From: Carposina sasakii
Taxonomy: Eukaryota > Arthropoda > Insecta > Lepidoptera > Carposinidae
DNA length: 64,000 nucleotides
Assembly: GCA_014607495.2 (NCBI GenBank)
Contig: CP053153.1
Location: forward strand, 8,432,001 to 8,496,000
Direction of reading: 5' to 3'
Shown: piece after piece, positions 23,799 to 33,923 of the stretch
Layout: the number at the start of each line of letters is the position of its first letter
Position numbering within the stretch: position 1 is the first letter of the stretch
Program-made: the position numbers and the translations under genes
Notes under the pieces: model-generated
The model's input: the letters and a program-made list of their open reading frames with translations, nothing else
Database searches by the model: none
What the model was told of the DNA's origin: nothing

Positions 23799-25659
23799 AT
23801 TTTCACAAATTTTATCTCCTCTATATTCATTGACGTCTGGTAATGGTAAAATAAAATGGGAACCGCAACATGAGTTAATCAGGCAACAGATCATTTCTAT
23901 GCTAACGAGGGAGCCGGTATTGACGATTTACGATCCTAGTCTAGTGACTGAGCTGCATACTGACGCGAGCGCGATTGGCTATGGAGCAGTCCTCATTCAA
24001 CTCAAAGAAGGTAAGCCTCATGTGGTAGCCTATTACAGCAAGCGCACGACATCTGCAGAATCCAAGTACCACTCTTACGAGTTGGAGACTCTTGCTGTCG
24101 TGAACGCTGTGAAACATTTCCGGCAGTATCTACACGGGCGCAAATTTGACGTTGTGACCGACTGCAGTTCACTCCAATCGACGCGTAAAAAGCTTGACCT
24201 AACCCCACGTGTACACCGATGGTGGGCTTTTCTGCAGGGGTTTGATTTCGACATAATCCATCGTAGTGGTAAGCGCATGTCACATGCTGATTTCTTCTCC
24301 AGGAACCCTTTACCAGCCGAGAGCGAGAAAAGTAGTCGGAGCGCAGTTACGAGAGTAGAGCCGAAACAGGTAAACTTGGCTGAGATTACTAGCAACTGGT
24401 TAATGGCTGAACAACAGAGGGATGGTGAACTTTCAAAACTGATATCCGATCTGAAAGAATGTAATATTCCAGCCGAGGTATCAAAGACGTACGAATTTCG
24501 ATCTGGTGTACTTCATCGTAAAATTCAAAGAAACAATAAGACTCGTTGTCTGCCTATGATACCCAGGTCCTTCCGTTGGTCAATTATTAACAATGTGCAC
24601 GAAGGATTGCTACATTTGGGATGGGAGAAGACACTAGAAAAGGTTTATGACTTGTATTGGTTCGACAATATGTCCAAATACGTTAGGAAATTTGTCGCGA
24701 ACTGTGTAACATGCAATATCTCCAAATCTCATTCCGGTAAGGTGCAAGCTGAAATGCATCCAATCCCAAAAATAGCAATCCCGTGGCACACGATACATAT
24801 AGACGCGACTGGCAAACTAAGCGGGAAGAATGACAAAAAGGAGTATGTCTTCGTGCTTATAGATGCCTTCACCAAGTTTGTCATGCTCCATCATACACTA
24901 CACATTGACACGGCTAGCAGTATCAAAGCTCTTAAGGCTAGTGTTGCTCTATTTGGGGCACCAAGTCGTCTGATCGCTGACCAGGGCCGCTGTTTTGCCA
25001 GCAGAGATTTTAAGGACTACTGTGAGTCTGTCAATATCAAGTTACATTTAATCGCAACAGGTAGCTCACGTGCAAATGGCCAGGTAGAAAGGGTCATGAG
25101 CACACTGAAGAACATGCTGACAGCCGTTGAGACCAGTTCACGTTCATGGCAGGACGCTTTACCTGACGTACAGCTTGCTCTCAATTGTGCCACGAGTAGG
25201 ATTACCAAAGCCAGCCCACTGGAGTTACTTATTGGTAAGGTTGCACGACCTCTTGATATTTTATTAGCCGGAGATGAAGAACCTCAAGTTGATATCGACC
25301 AGGTACGAGCCCAAGCAGTAGAGAATATGGAGAAAAGCGCTTCATACGATAAGGTACGATTTGATAAAACTAAAGCTCACATAACACCTTTCTTAGTTGG
25401 AGACTTTGTTCTTCTACAAAATGAAGAGCGTAATCAAACCAAGCTTGATCCGAAGTATAGAGGTCCTTTTAGGGTATCGGAGGTACTTGAAGGTAATCGT
25501 TATGTTCTTAAAGCCCTTAATTCCAATAGAACCTATAAGTACGCACATGACAGACTTAGGCGAATGCCTGCGAATGACATTACTAATGACACGCTGACAT
25601 GTGACCGTGATGATAATCTGTGCGAACTTGACGGGGATGGACCGTCATGTTCTAATTAA
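23767..25659 (+). CDS. RNase H and integrase of element I (reverse transcriptase deleted)
   Basis: An open frame with no start of its own resumes in the connection region after RT (LASYFRQF) and runs to TAA 25657-25659. RNase H: LHTDASAIGYG and YHSYELETLAVV. Integrase zinc finger: HEGLLHLG..CVTC (HHCC). Catalytic triad: HIDATG, IADQGRCF and the Glu in RANGQVERV. A GPF module (KYRGPFRVSEVL) ends it. It is out of frame with gag after the deletion, so expression is doubtful. Confidence 0.85.
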   Translation, partial: LASYFRQFVPKFSQILSPLYSLTSGNGKIKWEPQHELIRQQIISMLTREPVLTIYDPSLVTELHTDASAIGYGAVLIQLKEGKPHVVAYYSKRTTSAESKYHSYELETLAVVNAVKHFRQYLHGRKFDVVTDCSSLQSTRKKLDLTPRVHRWWAFLQGFDFDIIHRSGKRMSHADFFSRNPLPAESEKSSRSAVTRVEPKQVNLAEITSNWLMAEQQRDGELSKLISDLKECNIPAEVSKTYEFRSGVLHRKIQRNNKTRCLPMIPRSFRWSIINNVHEGLLHLGWEKTLEKVYDLYWFDNMSKYVRKFVANCVTCNISKSHSGKVQAEMHPIPKIAIPWHTIHIDATGKLSGKNDKKEYVFVLIDAFTKFVMLHHTLHIDTASSIKALKASVALFGAPSRLIADQGRCFASRDFKDYCESVNIKLHLIATGSSRANGQVERVMSTLKNMLTAVETSSRSWQDALPDVQLALNCATSRITKASPLELLIGKVARPLDILLAGDEEPQVDIDQVRAQAVENMEKSASYDKVRFDKTKAHITPFLVGDFVLLQNEERNQTKLDPKYRGPFRVSEVLEGNRYVLKALNSNRTYKYAHDRLRRMPANDITNDTLTCDRDDNLCELDGDGPSCSN

Positions 25660-25683
25660 TGTTGAGTTGACTGATTGAGAGTG

Positions 25684-25910
25684 GTTTACGGATACCGGAT
25701 AGAGGTATTCAAGAGTCACTGGATGGAAGTGACTAGACTGGTATACGGAAGCTGGATGGAAGTTTCTAAGAGTCACTGGATGGAAGTGACTAGACTGGTA
25801 TACGGAAGCTGGATGGAAGTTTCCAAGAGTCACTGGATGGAAGTGACTAGACTGGTTTACGGAAGCTGGATGGAAGTTTCCAAGAGTTGCTAGATTGAGG
25901 CAACTAGACT
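25684..25910 (+). repeat. 57-bp tandem repeats forming eight hairpins (element I)
   Basis: About four units of 57 bp, starting 24 bases after the pol stop. Hairpins at 25690-25710, 25714-25734, 25747-25767, 25771-25791, 25804-25824, 25828-25848, 25861-25881 and 25885-25905. Every one has a 7-bp stem and a 7-nt loop. The loop is GGATGGA in six, GGATAGA in the first and AGATTGA in the last. Stems differ: GGATACC/GGTATTC, AGTCACT/AGTGACT, GGAAGCT/AGTTTCC, AGTTGCT/GGCAACT, all pairing with G-U wobbles allowed. Spacers alternate 3 and 12 nt. Confidence 0.9.
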
Positions 25911-26197
25911 TACTTGTCTGACGTTACTCTATATGGATTGTGTATACTGTAGCCTTGTTTTGGAATTATTTACCTTGTGTGTGACGATTATAGTCGATTT
26001 CTTTGTTTAATAGTATGCAAGTAAATTTGTAACAATTTGGTATAGTAAAATGATTTTCAATTTTGATTATGATGATATTGGTTCGTTTGATATAAAGGTT
26101 TAGTAACGTTTAAATGAAGTTTTTACTGTCCCAATGGTCAGAAAGACCGAGCGTGATACATGTTACTTTGCAAAATCCTCTTTCTTTCCAGAAACCC

Positions 26198-26230
26198 CAC
26201 GCGAGGACGCGTGAGTTGTCAAAATGGCCG
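26198..26230 (+). promoter_or_regulatory. 3' LTR-adjacent hairpin and tRNA-Leu-like word (element I)
   Basis: Stem CACGCG/CGCGTG with loop AGGA (26198-26213), then AGTT and GTCAAAATGGCCG (26218-26230) touching the LTR. A normal polypurine tract is not present. The same layout stands at 55224-55259 and 48174-48210. Confidence 0.7.
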
Positions 26231-26667
26231 TGTCGGAGATCAAGATGTCATATCCTACAGTCGGATCTCCAACGCCATCTATTTTCAATCGTTGAAGTTA
26301 GAAACGTCAAGTCGACAGCTATCACTGACTTGAGGACAGCTGTCACTTGGGTAAAGATAAGACAGAGTACTGAGAGGGCGCCACTGTAGATTTACAACGA
26401 CCACCGGGTCGTTTGAATTGAGCCGGAGGGTATTCTGTGCTGGCTGGTTGCGTCTGTCGAGCGAAGCACGGGTGCTAATCAGCCTCTGTCTTGTACTTAC
26501 CACGTTTCTACGTTATCCGCTAGAATCCTAGTAATCTTGTGCGTAGATACAGTGAAAGTGTTTGTGATTCCTAATTAAGCTTGTTTACTACACGCCGCAT
26601 TCTTTATTTCGGATTTTGGAAGATGTCGGACACACCTAACGGCACGCCACTCGACCCATCTACGTCA
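26231..26667 (+). repeat. 3' LTR of element I
   Basis: 437 bp, the same length as the 5' LTR, TG..CA ends, followed by the target duplication CATA. Confidence 0.92.
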
Positions 26668-26849
26668 CATATATTATATCGGAGACATGTTTCGCCGGAC
26701 ATGCAGGGGGCAGAGCGGACAAAAATACGCGGGAGTCCTCGAAAAAAGACAGCCTCGGTTATTTTGTGTCACTTCACTTACGTTACGTTTGAAGCACTAC
26801 GAGTATCTCTATTCTGGGTTCCGAAACATTGATATCTAGGTAGGTGCCT

Positions 26850-26985
26850 ACACAGGGTGTAACAGAAAGGGTATATTAAGTGAAAAGCTATGTAAATTAG
26901 CCATCTTCAGAGAACCTATTTTGAGACTCGAAATCGCATGTTTGTTTTTCAAGATTGTGTGAATATTCCTGAATTTTTTTGAATT
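26850..26985 (+). repeat. Half copy of palindromic MITE family B
   Basis: ACAGGGTGTAACAGAAAGGG, TAAGTGAAAAGCTATGTAAA and TTGAGACTCGAAATCGCATG match the left half of 8981-9248. The right half is missing. Confidence 0.6.
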
Positions 26986-26989
26986 TTAA

Positions 26990-27270
26990 TTTATCTTATG
27001 TGTAGATATGTATCTATTTTCTATAATATAATAATATGCTATATCCATAATACGAGTATAATATCAAAGTATCGGAACCAAGAAAAGAGGTGGAGCTTCA
27101 AATAACGTAAGTAAGGTGACAGAAAATAACCCAGTTGGCTCTCTATTCCTTTATAGTCATTCTCTTCTATGAAATGATCGTATACCGTGTGCGTTGAGTC
27201 CGCGGTAAATCCTCGGCGTACTTTTCTCCCCCGCGGAGAAAACTCTGTCGTCTACGTAGGCTATATAATC
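26990..27270 (+). repeat. Dispersed repeat family E, copy 2
   Basis: Relative of 835-1130: TTTCTATAATATAATAATAT, GAGGTGGAGCTTCAAATAAC, ACCGTGTGCGTTGAGTCCGC and GTAAATCCTCGGCGTACTTT, ending CTACGTAGGCTATA. Confidence 0.6.
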
Positions 27271-27911
27271 CATAGATATAATCTGTCCGTATACTCTCAG
27301 TAATATACGAGTATTTACGCTGACTCTATTCAAGTTAGTGAAGTAAGATATCTTAACTCTACTATGGTGTGATTCATTGTTATAGAATGAGAGCTTACGT
27401 ACCTACATTGTACTATTTAGTAAGATGGCATCCAAATGATAACAATTAAATTATTTTCTGAAATTTTTCGTTTTATAGGTAGTTATAATTTTTTTTAGAT
27501 TATATTAAGTATTTATTCTACTTGTAGTGCCTAATGGCAGAAAGCTCCTTTTATTCTTTGATTGTTTCTATATCTTATAGTAAGATCTCGTAGCCGTCTA
27601 GCTCTGCTTATCTTGCTGTATTCACCGTGATTTACTACTACATTTGGCTTCATCTAACAAATCTGCCTGACCCCACTTGAGCTGAATAGCTTTTCTGTGA
27701 TTGCAGCGATTTAAGCCTCATGATTGAGATTCACCGTATTATTCTGTACCCATAGAGTAAAAATGGATCCTATTTACAGACACTAATAGTATATTGCAGT
27801 CAAGCTGTCTGTCACAAGGTTGTAATTTGTGCACCGTAATCAGTGACGTGATTATAGGACCGTAATAGCAGTTGAAATTTTCACAAATGATTCTACTCGT
27901 TATTACGAGTC

Positions 27912-28113
27912 AAGGTATGATTCCGAGCTAAGCAGCACGCTGCACCGCTAGCCTTTTTAGTGCTGCCACTGCAGTGCTGCCGCGACATTGCAGCGTAGCT
28001 CGGAATAATATACTCTCATATAAACCTGTAGACAATGTATGCGGACCAGTATTGCTGCGGCAGAAATGAAGCGGCGGCAGTGCAGCGTGCTGCTTAGCTC
28101 AGAATCATACCTT
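27912..28113. mobile_element. MITE with about 34-bp GC-rich terminal inverted repeats
   Basis: Left AAGGTATGATTCCGAGCTAA followed by GCAGCACGCTGCAC; right is its inverse with one mismatch, ending AGAATCATACCTT. GCAGCG/GCTGCC words recur inside. No clear target duplication found. Confidence 0.75.
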
Positions 28114-28840
28114 TATTATACAAGTTATTGTTGCCTGCTTTTACAACCAATACCTTTTTTAGGTAGTCATTATGCTTCCATTGCAGGGCGAAGGCCTCCT
28201 CATGTTACATTTACATCTCTATCCTCGCCCCATGTTCGACTCATCCACAACAGAAACGAGTCAAGACCAATTTGCCCTCGCCGTCTTGGCTTACCCTTAT
28301 GCTGGCATCCGTCCTGTGGCACGACTCCAATGGAACTGGGCTGGGCCATGTCTGCCGCATGAATACAAAACTAATATTAGAAACTAAAGAGTATGTAAGA
28401 GTGGCTTCTACTTTTTTTTAAACATAAATAGTACGAAACCCTTCGTATGCGAGTCCGTTATATAACTTATAAAGGAAAATAATTATTCTAATTATGACTA
28501 TTTCTGAGGTTAACTTATTAAAGGTAGGTACCTTTAGAGATACCTGAGGAGTGATACTAACTCATTCAGCAAATTGCTCCTCGACTACCATTGAAGTTGC
28601 TTCCCGTACGGCTTACATAAATCAATCTAATCGCAGTTACACAACATGATGCGGCACTACGAGATGTGATATTCTACTGATCAGAATTTAACAACCCGTA
28701 GTTAATAAATGGCATATTACCTACATAATGACTTTCTCTCGGAACTTCCATGTTCTCGATTACCTACTTATTTCGACTGTTTTATTTCAGGCTCACTAAT
28801 AAAGCAGTATATCTCAGTAAATAGGCCATAATTTAAAGAC

Positions 28841-29376
28841 TTATTCGTCATCTCGCCCGACAAAAACTCGCCCGATCGGGCGACTTGGTACCTTTCGAAT
28901 TTAAATAATATTTCTGTCGTCAGCTCGCCCGACTATAAAATTGTGAGGTAACTATGTACCTATACAGTCAACTACAAAAATCCTTTTTAAAAACGTTTAA
29001 TATTTTATAGTTGGACTAGATATATTTTAGGTATATTTCACAAATCAACATCTCAAAAATATATATTACACCAAATAATAATCAGGTAAAAAAAAAATAT
29101 AATTATAGGTACTGAAAAGCATTTGGCTTGTTTATTAGCCAAGTACAAAAATATGATCAAGAATATCAAATATAATCAACGACATTAATTAAATATCGAA
29201 ATCCATTTAATGAAATGTCGTTTTATTCGAAGTCGTTTCTAAAATTTAATTTCACATTTATTTACCTGGCTGTACTTTGTACTAGTGTGCGAGTTGACAA
29301 CAGAAATATTATTTAAATTCGAAAGGTGCCAAGTCGCCCGATCGGGCGAGTTTTTATAGGGCAAGATGACGAATAA
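28841..29376. mobile_element. MITE with long (about 85-bp) terminal inverted repeats
   Basis: Left end TTATTCGTCATCTCGCCCGA and right end its inverse, ending GATGACGAATAA; inversion continues through ACTCGCCC, the palindrome CGCCCGATCGGGCG and TTTCGAATTTAAATAATATT. About 85 bp per arm with a few mismatches. The interior is AT-rich and has no gene. Confidence 0.8.
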
Positions 29377-32113
29377 CCCAATTTAAGAAGATGCCTAACA
29401 TACATTGGCACCGAAATAAAATAATTATAGAATATGAATAACTTATACATAAAATTCTCTCTTGTCTCAGTGTTTGTAACTAAACTCTTCCAAAACGACT
29501 TTACCAATCTTTATGAAAATTTATATCTGAGAGTAGATCGTAAAGGTATATCATAACATAACGCTAGGTGATCATGAGCTATCTATTGTCCATGCAGACG
29601 TCATGGGTGGGTATTAATAACAACATATAATAATTCACAGACCTACATCTTGCGTTTTTATGACATTAACTTTAATTGACAAAAGTGTAGGTTGCCCACA
29701 AATTAATATTGTCGTAAACCAGGTTTATCTCCAATTTGACAGTAGGTAATGTTCACTTTATTACCGTTGAGACTGTGATAAGTGAATACTTACTCAGTAA
29801 TAACTGATTATAATAACGCAAGTTTACATTTGGTATAAGAGAGTATTAAAATAAACACCTGCCGGGATTGGCCCACCATTCATTCCCGCCTCTGCAACTC
29901 CTGTAAGCCAGGATCAACAGAGGCGACCAGAAAAATGCAATCAAAGCATAGAAAATCCCGGGGACCTAACAAGCGACTTAAAAGTATTAAAACTAATAGA
30001 CAAAACAGAATGTGAAGTATGAATATAGGTACACTTAATGTCCCTCGACATAATTACTTGCTCGCACTAGTCAGTGATCAGAATGCGCGTAGGTAGAGCA
30101 TCGACTAGCGACGAGTCACACGACGCGTAAATGTCGCAAACGACATCGGAAAATATCGCGCTGGACACAAAATAACGTGTTGGACAAAAACCTCAAGGGC
30201 CAAACGTAGTATAAAACGTAGATACGCGCGTTCTAGAACCTGTTAGTGGATATAAATTATACGTGTAATATTATAGTAAGTATAATAACGTCGATTCCGA
30301 CAGTCACAACTTATTCTTAAACGTAATTAAACCTAAAAAAATAGGTTAAAGCATGTCAAAAGCTATTCTGGCAGTCACTTTTCTGACAGGTGGCTGATAA
30401 TTACCAAATCCCTGATAATTACCGTTGTTAGAGAAGCAAAAGTGGTAAAAAAGACGACAAAATTATCCAGTGATTATCCACTCCTACAAGAACTCCTTCT
30501 GTGCCAGTTTTATTTTATTTATTTTGATGTTTTAAGAACATTAGACCCGTTTCCAATGTTTTCTACAAAGTTTCCGTTCATTACTATCCCTCATAATCTG
30601 ATATTTTTTTACGAAAGACATGGACATGGACGCATGGTCCGTAGATTTCTTTGCCTTTCTTTCGGGATGAAATAAGAGTATAATATTTTTTTTTTATCAT
30701 TCATTTTTTGCTCTTTCGTTAACTCTTTTCTTTTTTTGACGGCATATACTGGCAACTAAAAGTATTAAATTTAGAAGTGTCAGCTTTTTGGGTTTAGGGT
30801 AAAGTGTTCGGTCAGAATAGCTTTAGCGACTAAGTTAAAAAATTCAAACAACAATTTTATTGTTTTAAGCAGAAATGATAGATTTTATCGTGATTTAAAT
30901 TATTTCATGATATTCCTTTCTTAAAGTAGAATATCATAGGCGTGTTTTTTCTCCAGCTTGATCAAAATACATGAATTTCAAATTTAGATATTTTTACGTA
31001 AATTTAGGTTTAAGTGTGTGACTGCCGGAATCGACCACAATTGTATTAAACCTAATAGTAAGTATAATACTATACAATTTCTTATTCTGTGCGTGAACAT
31101 CGTGTATATTTATAAAATTATCGTAAAAAGGATTGTACTAATAGTGTTTTATAGCTACAGTTCTAATAATATTCAATCGTTCGTACGTGAAAATCAGAAA
31201 AATAACAGATGGAAAAATATTATGCCCAAGGGGAATTAAAATAATTATGTATAAAAATGAGTAAAATATGCAGGAGAGCTATGAAAAAGCTTCTATAAAT
31301 GGTGTTTCTGAAATCACATTTTTACGAACTTTAAAAGATAAAAAAATACTCGTGGAAATGTTCTCGAGGAAGGCATGTTGGCCGTTATTTCCTATTATAA
31401 CTTGGGCTTTTACTGGAAGGGACCTAGTTTAAGTGGGAATATGGGTGTTAGTAGGTATTGCTAGTAAAAAGAAAGACAGCGTGTTTTTCTAAGTAGAGAC
31501 CTTTATTTCCAAAGATTTTGTATGAAGGATAGAGGTTACAGAGGTCTTTGGTCCACGTAAGGAGTTGTCCCTTTTTGGAGTAAGATGGATTGGCTAATCA
31601 CCCTGGACTACGCGCATTCCAAGAAGCTGCTTAGATTTTTTTCGGGTGACTAGTACCAACTATAATTAATTATAATTATAGCTACCTATAGTGTAAGGAT
31701 GTTTTTGCATAGAAAAAATAATTTGCAGCTATAACAAAACATTTTATTTTTGTATTAAAAATGCAATAACATAGAAACAAATTAATATGACACGCGATTT
31801 ATTTTTACAGTAGGTACATTTTAGATACATACAAATATATTACATACAAAATACAATACATACAGTACAATACAGTCTACAAACATTATAATATTTTTTT
31901 TTACAAATATGAAAGCATTGATATACGAAAATATTACAGATACATTGCTGATACGATTTCACAAAGTGTAATAATATATTTTTGTATAAAACCTTTAATA
32001 TATTTTATCTAAATATTTCAAAGAACACACAGCATTTTTGCATATTTTTCCTCTTCACCCGATTTACGAATACCTACTTTCAAAATAATACTATAATAAT
32101 ACAATTATTATTA

Positions 32114-32312
32114 TTAACGCAACTCCACACCGCTCTGCTCAAAATACGCTAATGGTACCGAATCGTACGGACGTGTAACATTACGACGATACTTTTCCCA
32201 CCACGGTCGGATCGGTGCGGGCTGGTCCGCGTCCGTCCGCAATCTCACACACCATGGGAAGCTAGCATTAGAAAGATTTTGACATTCTTCCAAAAGTATA
32301 AAGCATGAGAAA
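32114..32312 (-). CDS. Possible terminal exon of the serine protease homolog
   Basis: The minus-strand open frame ending TAA at 32114-32116 includes FPWCVRLRTDADQPAPIRPWWEKY, split here as FPWCVRLRTD and ADQPAPIRPWWEKY, which looks like real protein. The upstream exon 33923-33782 ends in phase 0, but the plausible acceptors here do not keep this frame. Either a small exon is missing or the link is wrong. Confidence 0.35.
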
Positions 32313-32332
32313 AAAAATGGTATAAGTACCAT

Positions 32333-33781
32333 GCGTGACCGTGATTGCGTATCGTACCTGTATTTTAAGCAGCCTTGTGTTAGTAGATAGTAGTCAGGTA
32401 ATTTCTATTTACTTGGCTATTTCCACGCGCCCCACTATGGCAGTTCTATCTAACTAAGCAAAATAATGCTAATTACATTTCTATGGGAGCATCTTCAAAC
32501 TCCCTTGCGACGCTGAGCACCCATGGGATCAGACTTGATATACCGGTATACTGTGCCGATTGCTCCCCCCAAGCTCGCCTTTCTTCCTATAAAAATAAAA
32601 GGAAAAAAATTATCCTTAATTTTTTTATACAAACAGGACGTGTATGTAATGAGATACAGTGAAAATACCCAAAACTCCTTGTTTGTGTTGGACTGTTTTC
32701 ATGTGATTGAACTTACATTGTGCACCAGTAGGTACGTATGCAATATAATATTGACGGAAATAGACAGACACAAACTCACTATAAATAAGTCAATTAAAGT
32801 TACACCAGTGTGGATGTAGACTATATAATTTAATTTCCATAGAAATATATTATGAATTTTATTGAATGCTGTATGGAGTTATACCTGATATACCATATGA
32901 CAAATGAGAGAAATCTAATATTATCCCTAACCAACAAAAATTACACAGGTATCTTAAAAGAAGATTTTCGATCTGTTAAATAAAGTTGCAACTCATAATG
33001 ACGTCGTACATTTTCTTTTCAACCAACTTTATATATTAAATATTTTATTAATGTACAGATTTTAATGTTGTAAAATTGTCACTTAGCTCGTGCTAAAGTT
33101 CGTAAAACCGTTGGTCCTGCGTCTGATCTCTCTCCGGTCGTGTCGGCTTTCCGTCCCATCGGAATAATTCTCATAGAATAACGGAATAGAGAGTGCATCT
33201 GTGTTTGCGCACACACTTGTGCACTATAATATCTCCTGCGTACCTGGCCAATCTCCGTAGAGATTGGTCGCCTTGGCCGAAGTACGGTCGGAGATCATCA
33301 TGTTAAAATTATAATTATGTACCTATATTAAGAATAAAAAGATGTTGACCTATCGGATTATGTTTATGGGTCATTTACCGACTTATTTCTAAGTAAGCTT
33401 CGCTTTATTTTATGTTTAAGCTGTGATAGCTCAAGGGCTTGACGTGTGCTTTCCAGTTAGTTCGATCCAAGATACGTAGATATACCTACCACCGAATATA
33501 TTTCATGTATGGATTTTAATGTTGTAAAAGTATAGCTTTACTATTCCGAGAATTGAAAAGCATGTAATGCTGTTGTCCTACTCGTGCACTCAAATGCGTC
33601 CGATGTCTGATCCCGCCCCATCGGATTATGAAAAAGGGAATAAAGAGTGCACCTATACTTGCGCACCCACTTGTGATCCTCTTCTTTGTAGATATTTAAT
33701 GTATTTTCAAACCTCCGTTGTGATTCGCCACCATGACCGAAAAAAAATCTGAAGAAGATTTGACATAATTATTCAACTTAC
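32333..33781. other. Intron or 3' region of the homolog
   Basis: Contains two related repeat pieces near 33120-33300 and 33570-33690 (both have CGTCTGATC or GTCTGATCCCGCCCC, CCCATCGGA, and AGAGTGCA followed by TTGCGCAC). No exon recognised, though one may be hidden. Confidence 0.45.
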
Positions 33782-33923
33782 CTGTAAATAAAGAGCTATC
33801 AGTTTGCCGCCATGCATCAGTAGACCGCCATGGACGAGATCGTTCTGCTCACCATTATACGGGGGTAGGAGGAGACAGTATATGTTAGTTACGCCGTGCA
33901 ATGGATCTTCTTCCCTAGCTTCC
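33782..33923 (-). CDS. Homolog exon 5: degenerate Ser region
   Basis: Acceptor TTGTTCGCAG, donor TTACAG|GTAAGT. It encodes NIYCLLLPPY, then NDLVHGGLLMHGGKLIALYL; the GDSGGP nucleophile motif is gone although the following GGLL..GKLIAL strand is kept. Confidence 0.78.

Larger units (their letters stand above)
22113..26671 (+). mobile_element. LTR retrotransposon I (Ty3/Gypsy type), internally deleted
   Basis: Two 437-bp LTRs (22117-22553 and 26231-26667) start TGTCGGAGATC and end TACGTCA; I see only two differences between them. A 4-bp target duplication CATA lies at 22113-22116 and 26668-26671. Order: LTR, primer-binding site, gag with zinc knuckles, start of protease, then directly RNase H, integrase, hairpin array, 3' hairpin, LTR. 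The second half of the protease and nearly all of reverse transcriptase are missing, so it is non-autonomous. It is related to element III. The few LTR differences suggest a recent insertion. Confidence 0.9.
26672..32113. other. Intergenic region between element I and the serine protease homolog
   Basis: No protein-coding gene recognised. Contains half a family B MITE (26850-26985), family E (26990-27270), two long-inverted-repeat MITEs (27912-28113 and 28841-29376) and a SINE-like core at 28166-28192. There is a GC-richer unclassified piece at 29858-29990 (CTGCCGGGATTGGCCCACCA). 30000-32100 is AT-rich and unremarkable. Confidence 0.55.

Noticed and set aside
25645..25893. Short open frames on both strands across the 57-bp repeats (YQSSHFHPVTL.. 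and SHWMEVTRL..)
   Set aside because: 57 is a multiple of three, so tandem repeats stay open by chance; there is no start context, and hairpin conservation explains the sequence better.
28039..28387. Two overlapping plus-strand frames of 107 and 71 codons
   Set aside because: They start within the MITE at 27912-28113 and a SINE-like core; no recognisable protein motif or splice context.
30442..31239. AT-rich plus-strand frames of 73-77 codons
   Set aside because: Low-complexity composition, no motifs, no splice or polyadenylation support.
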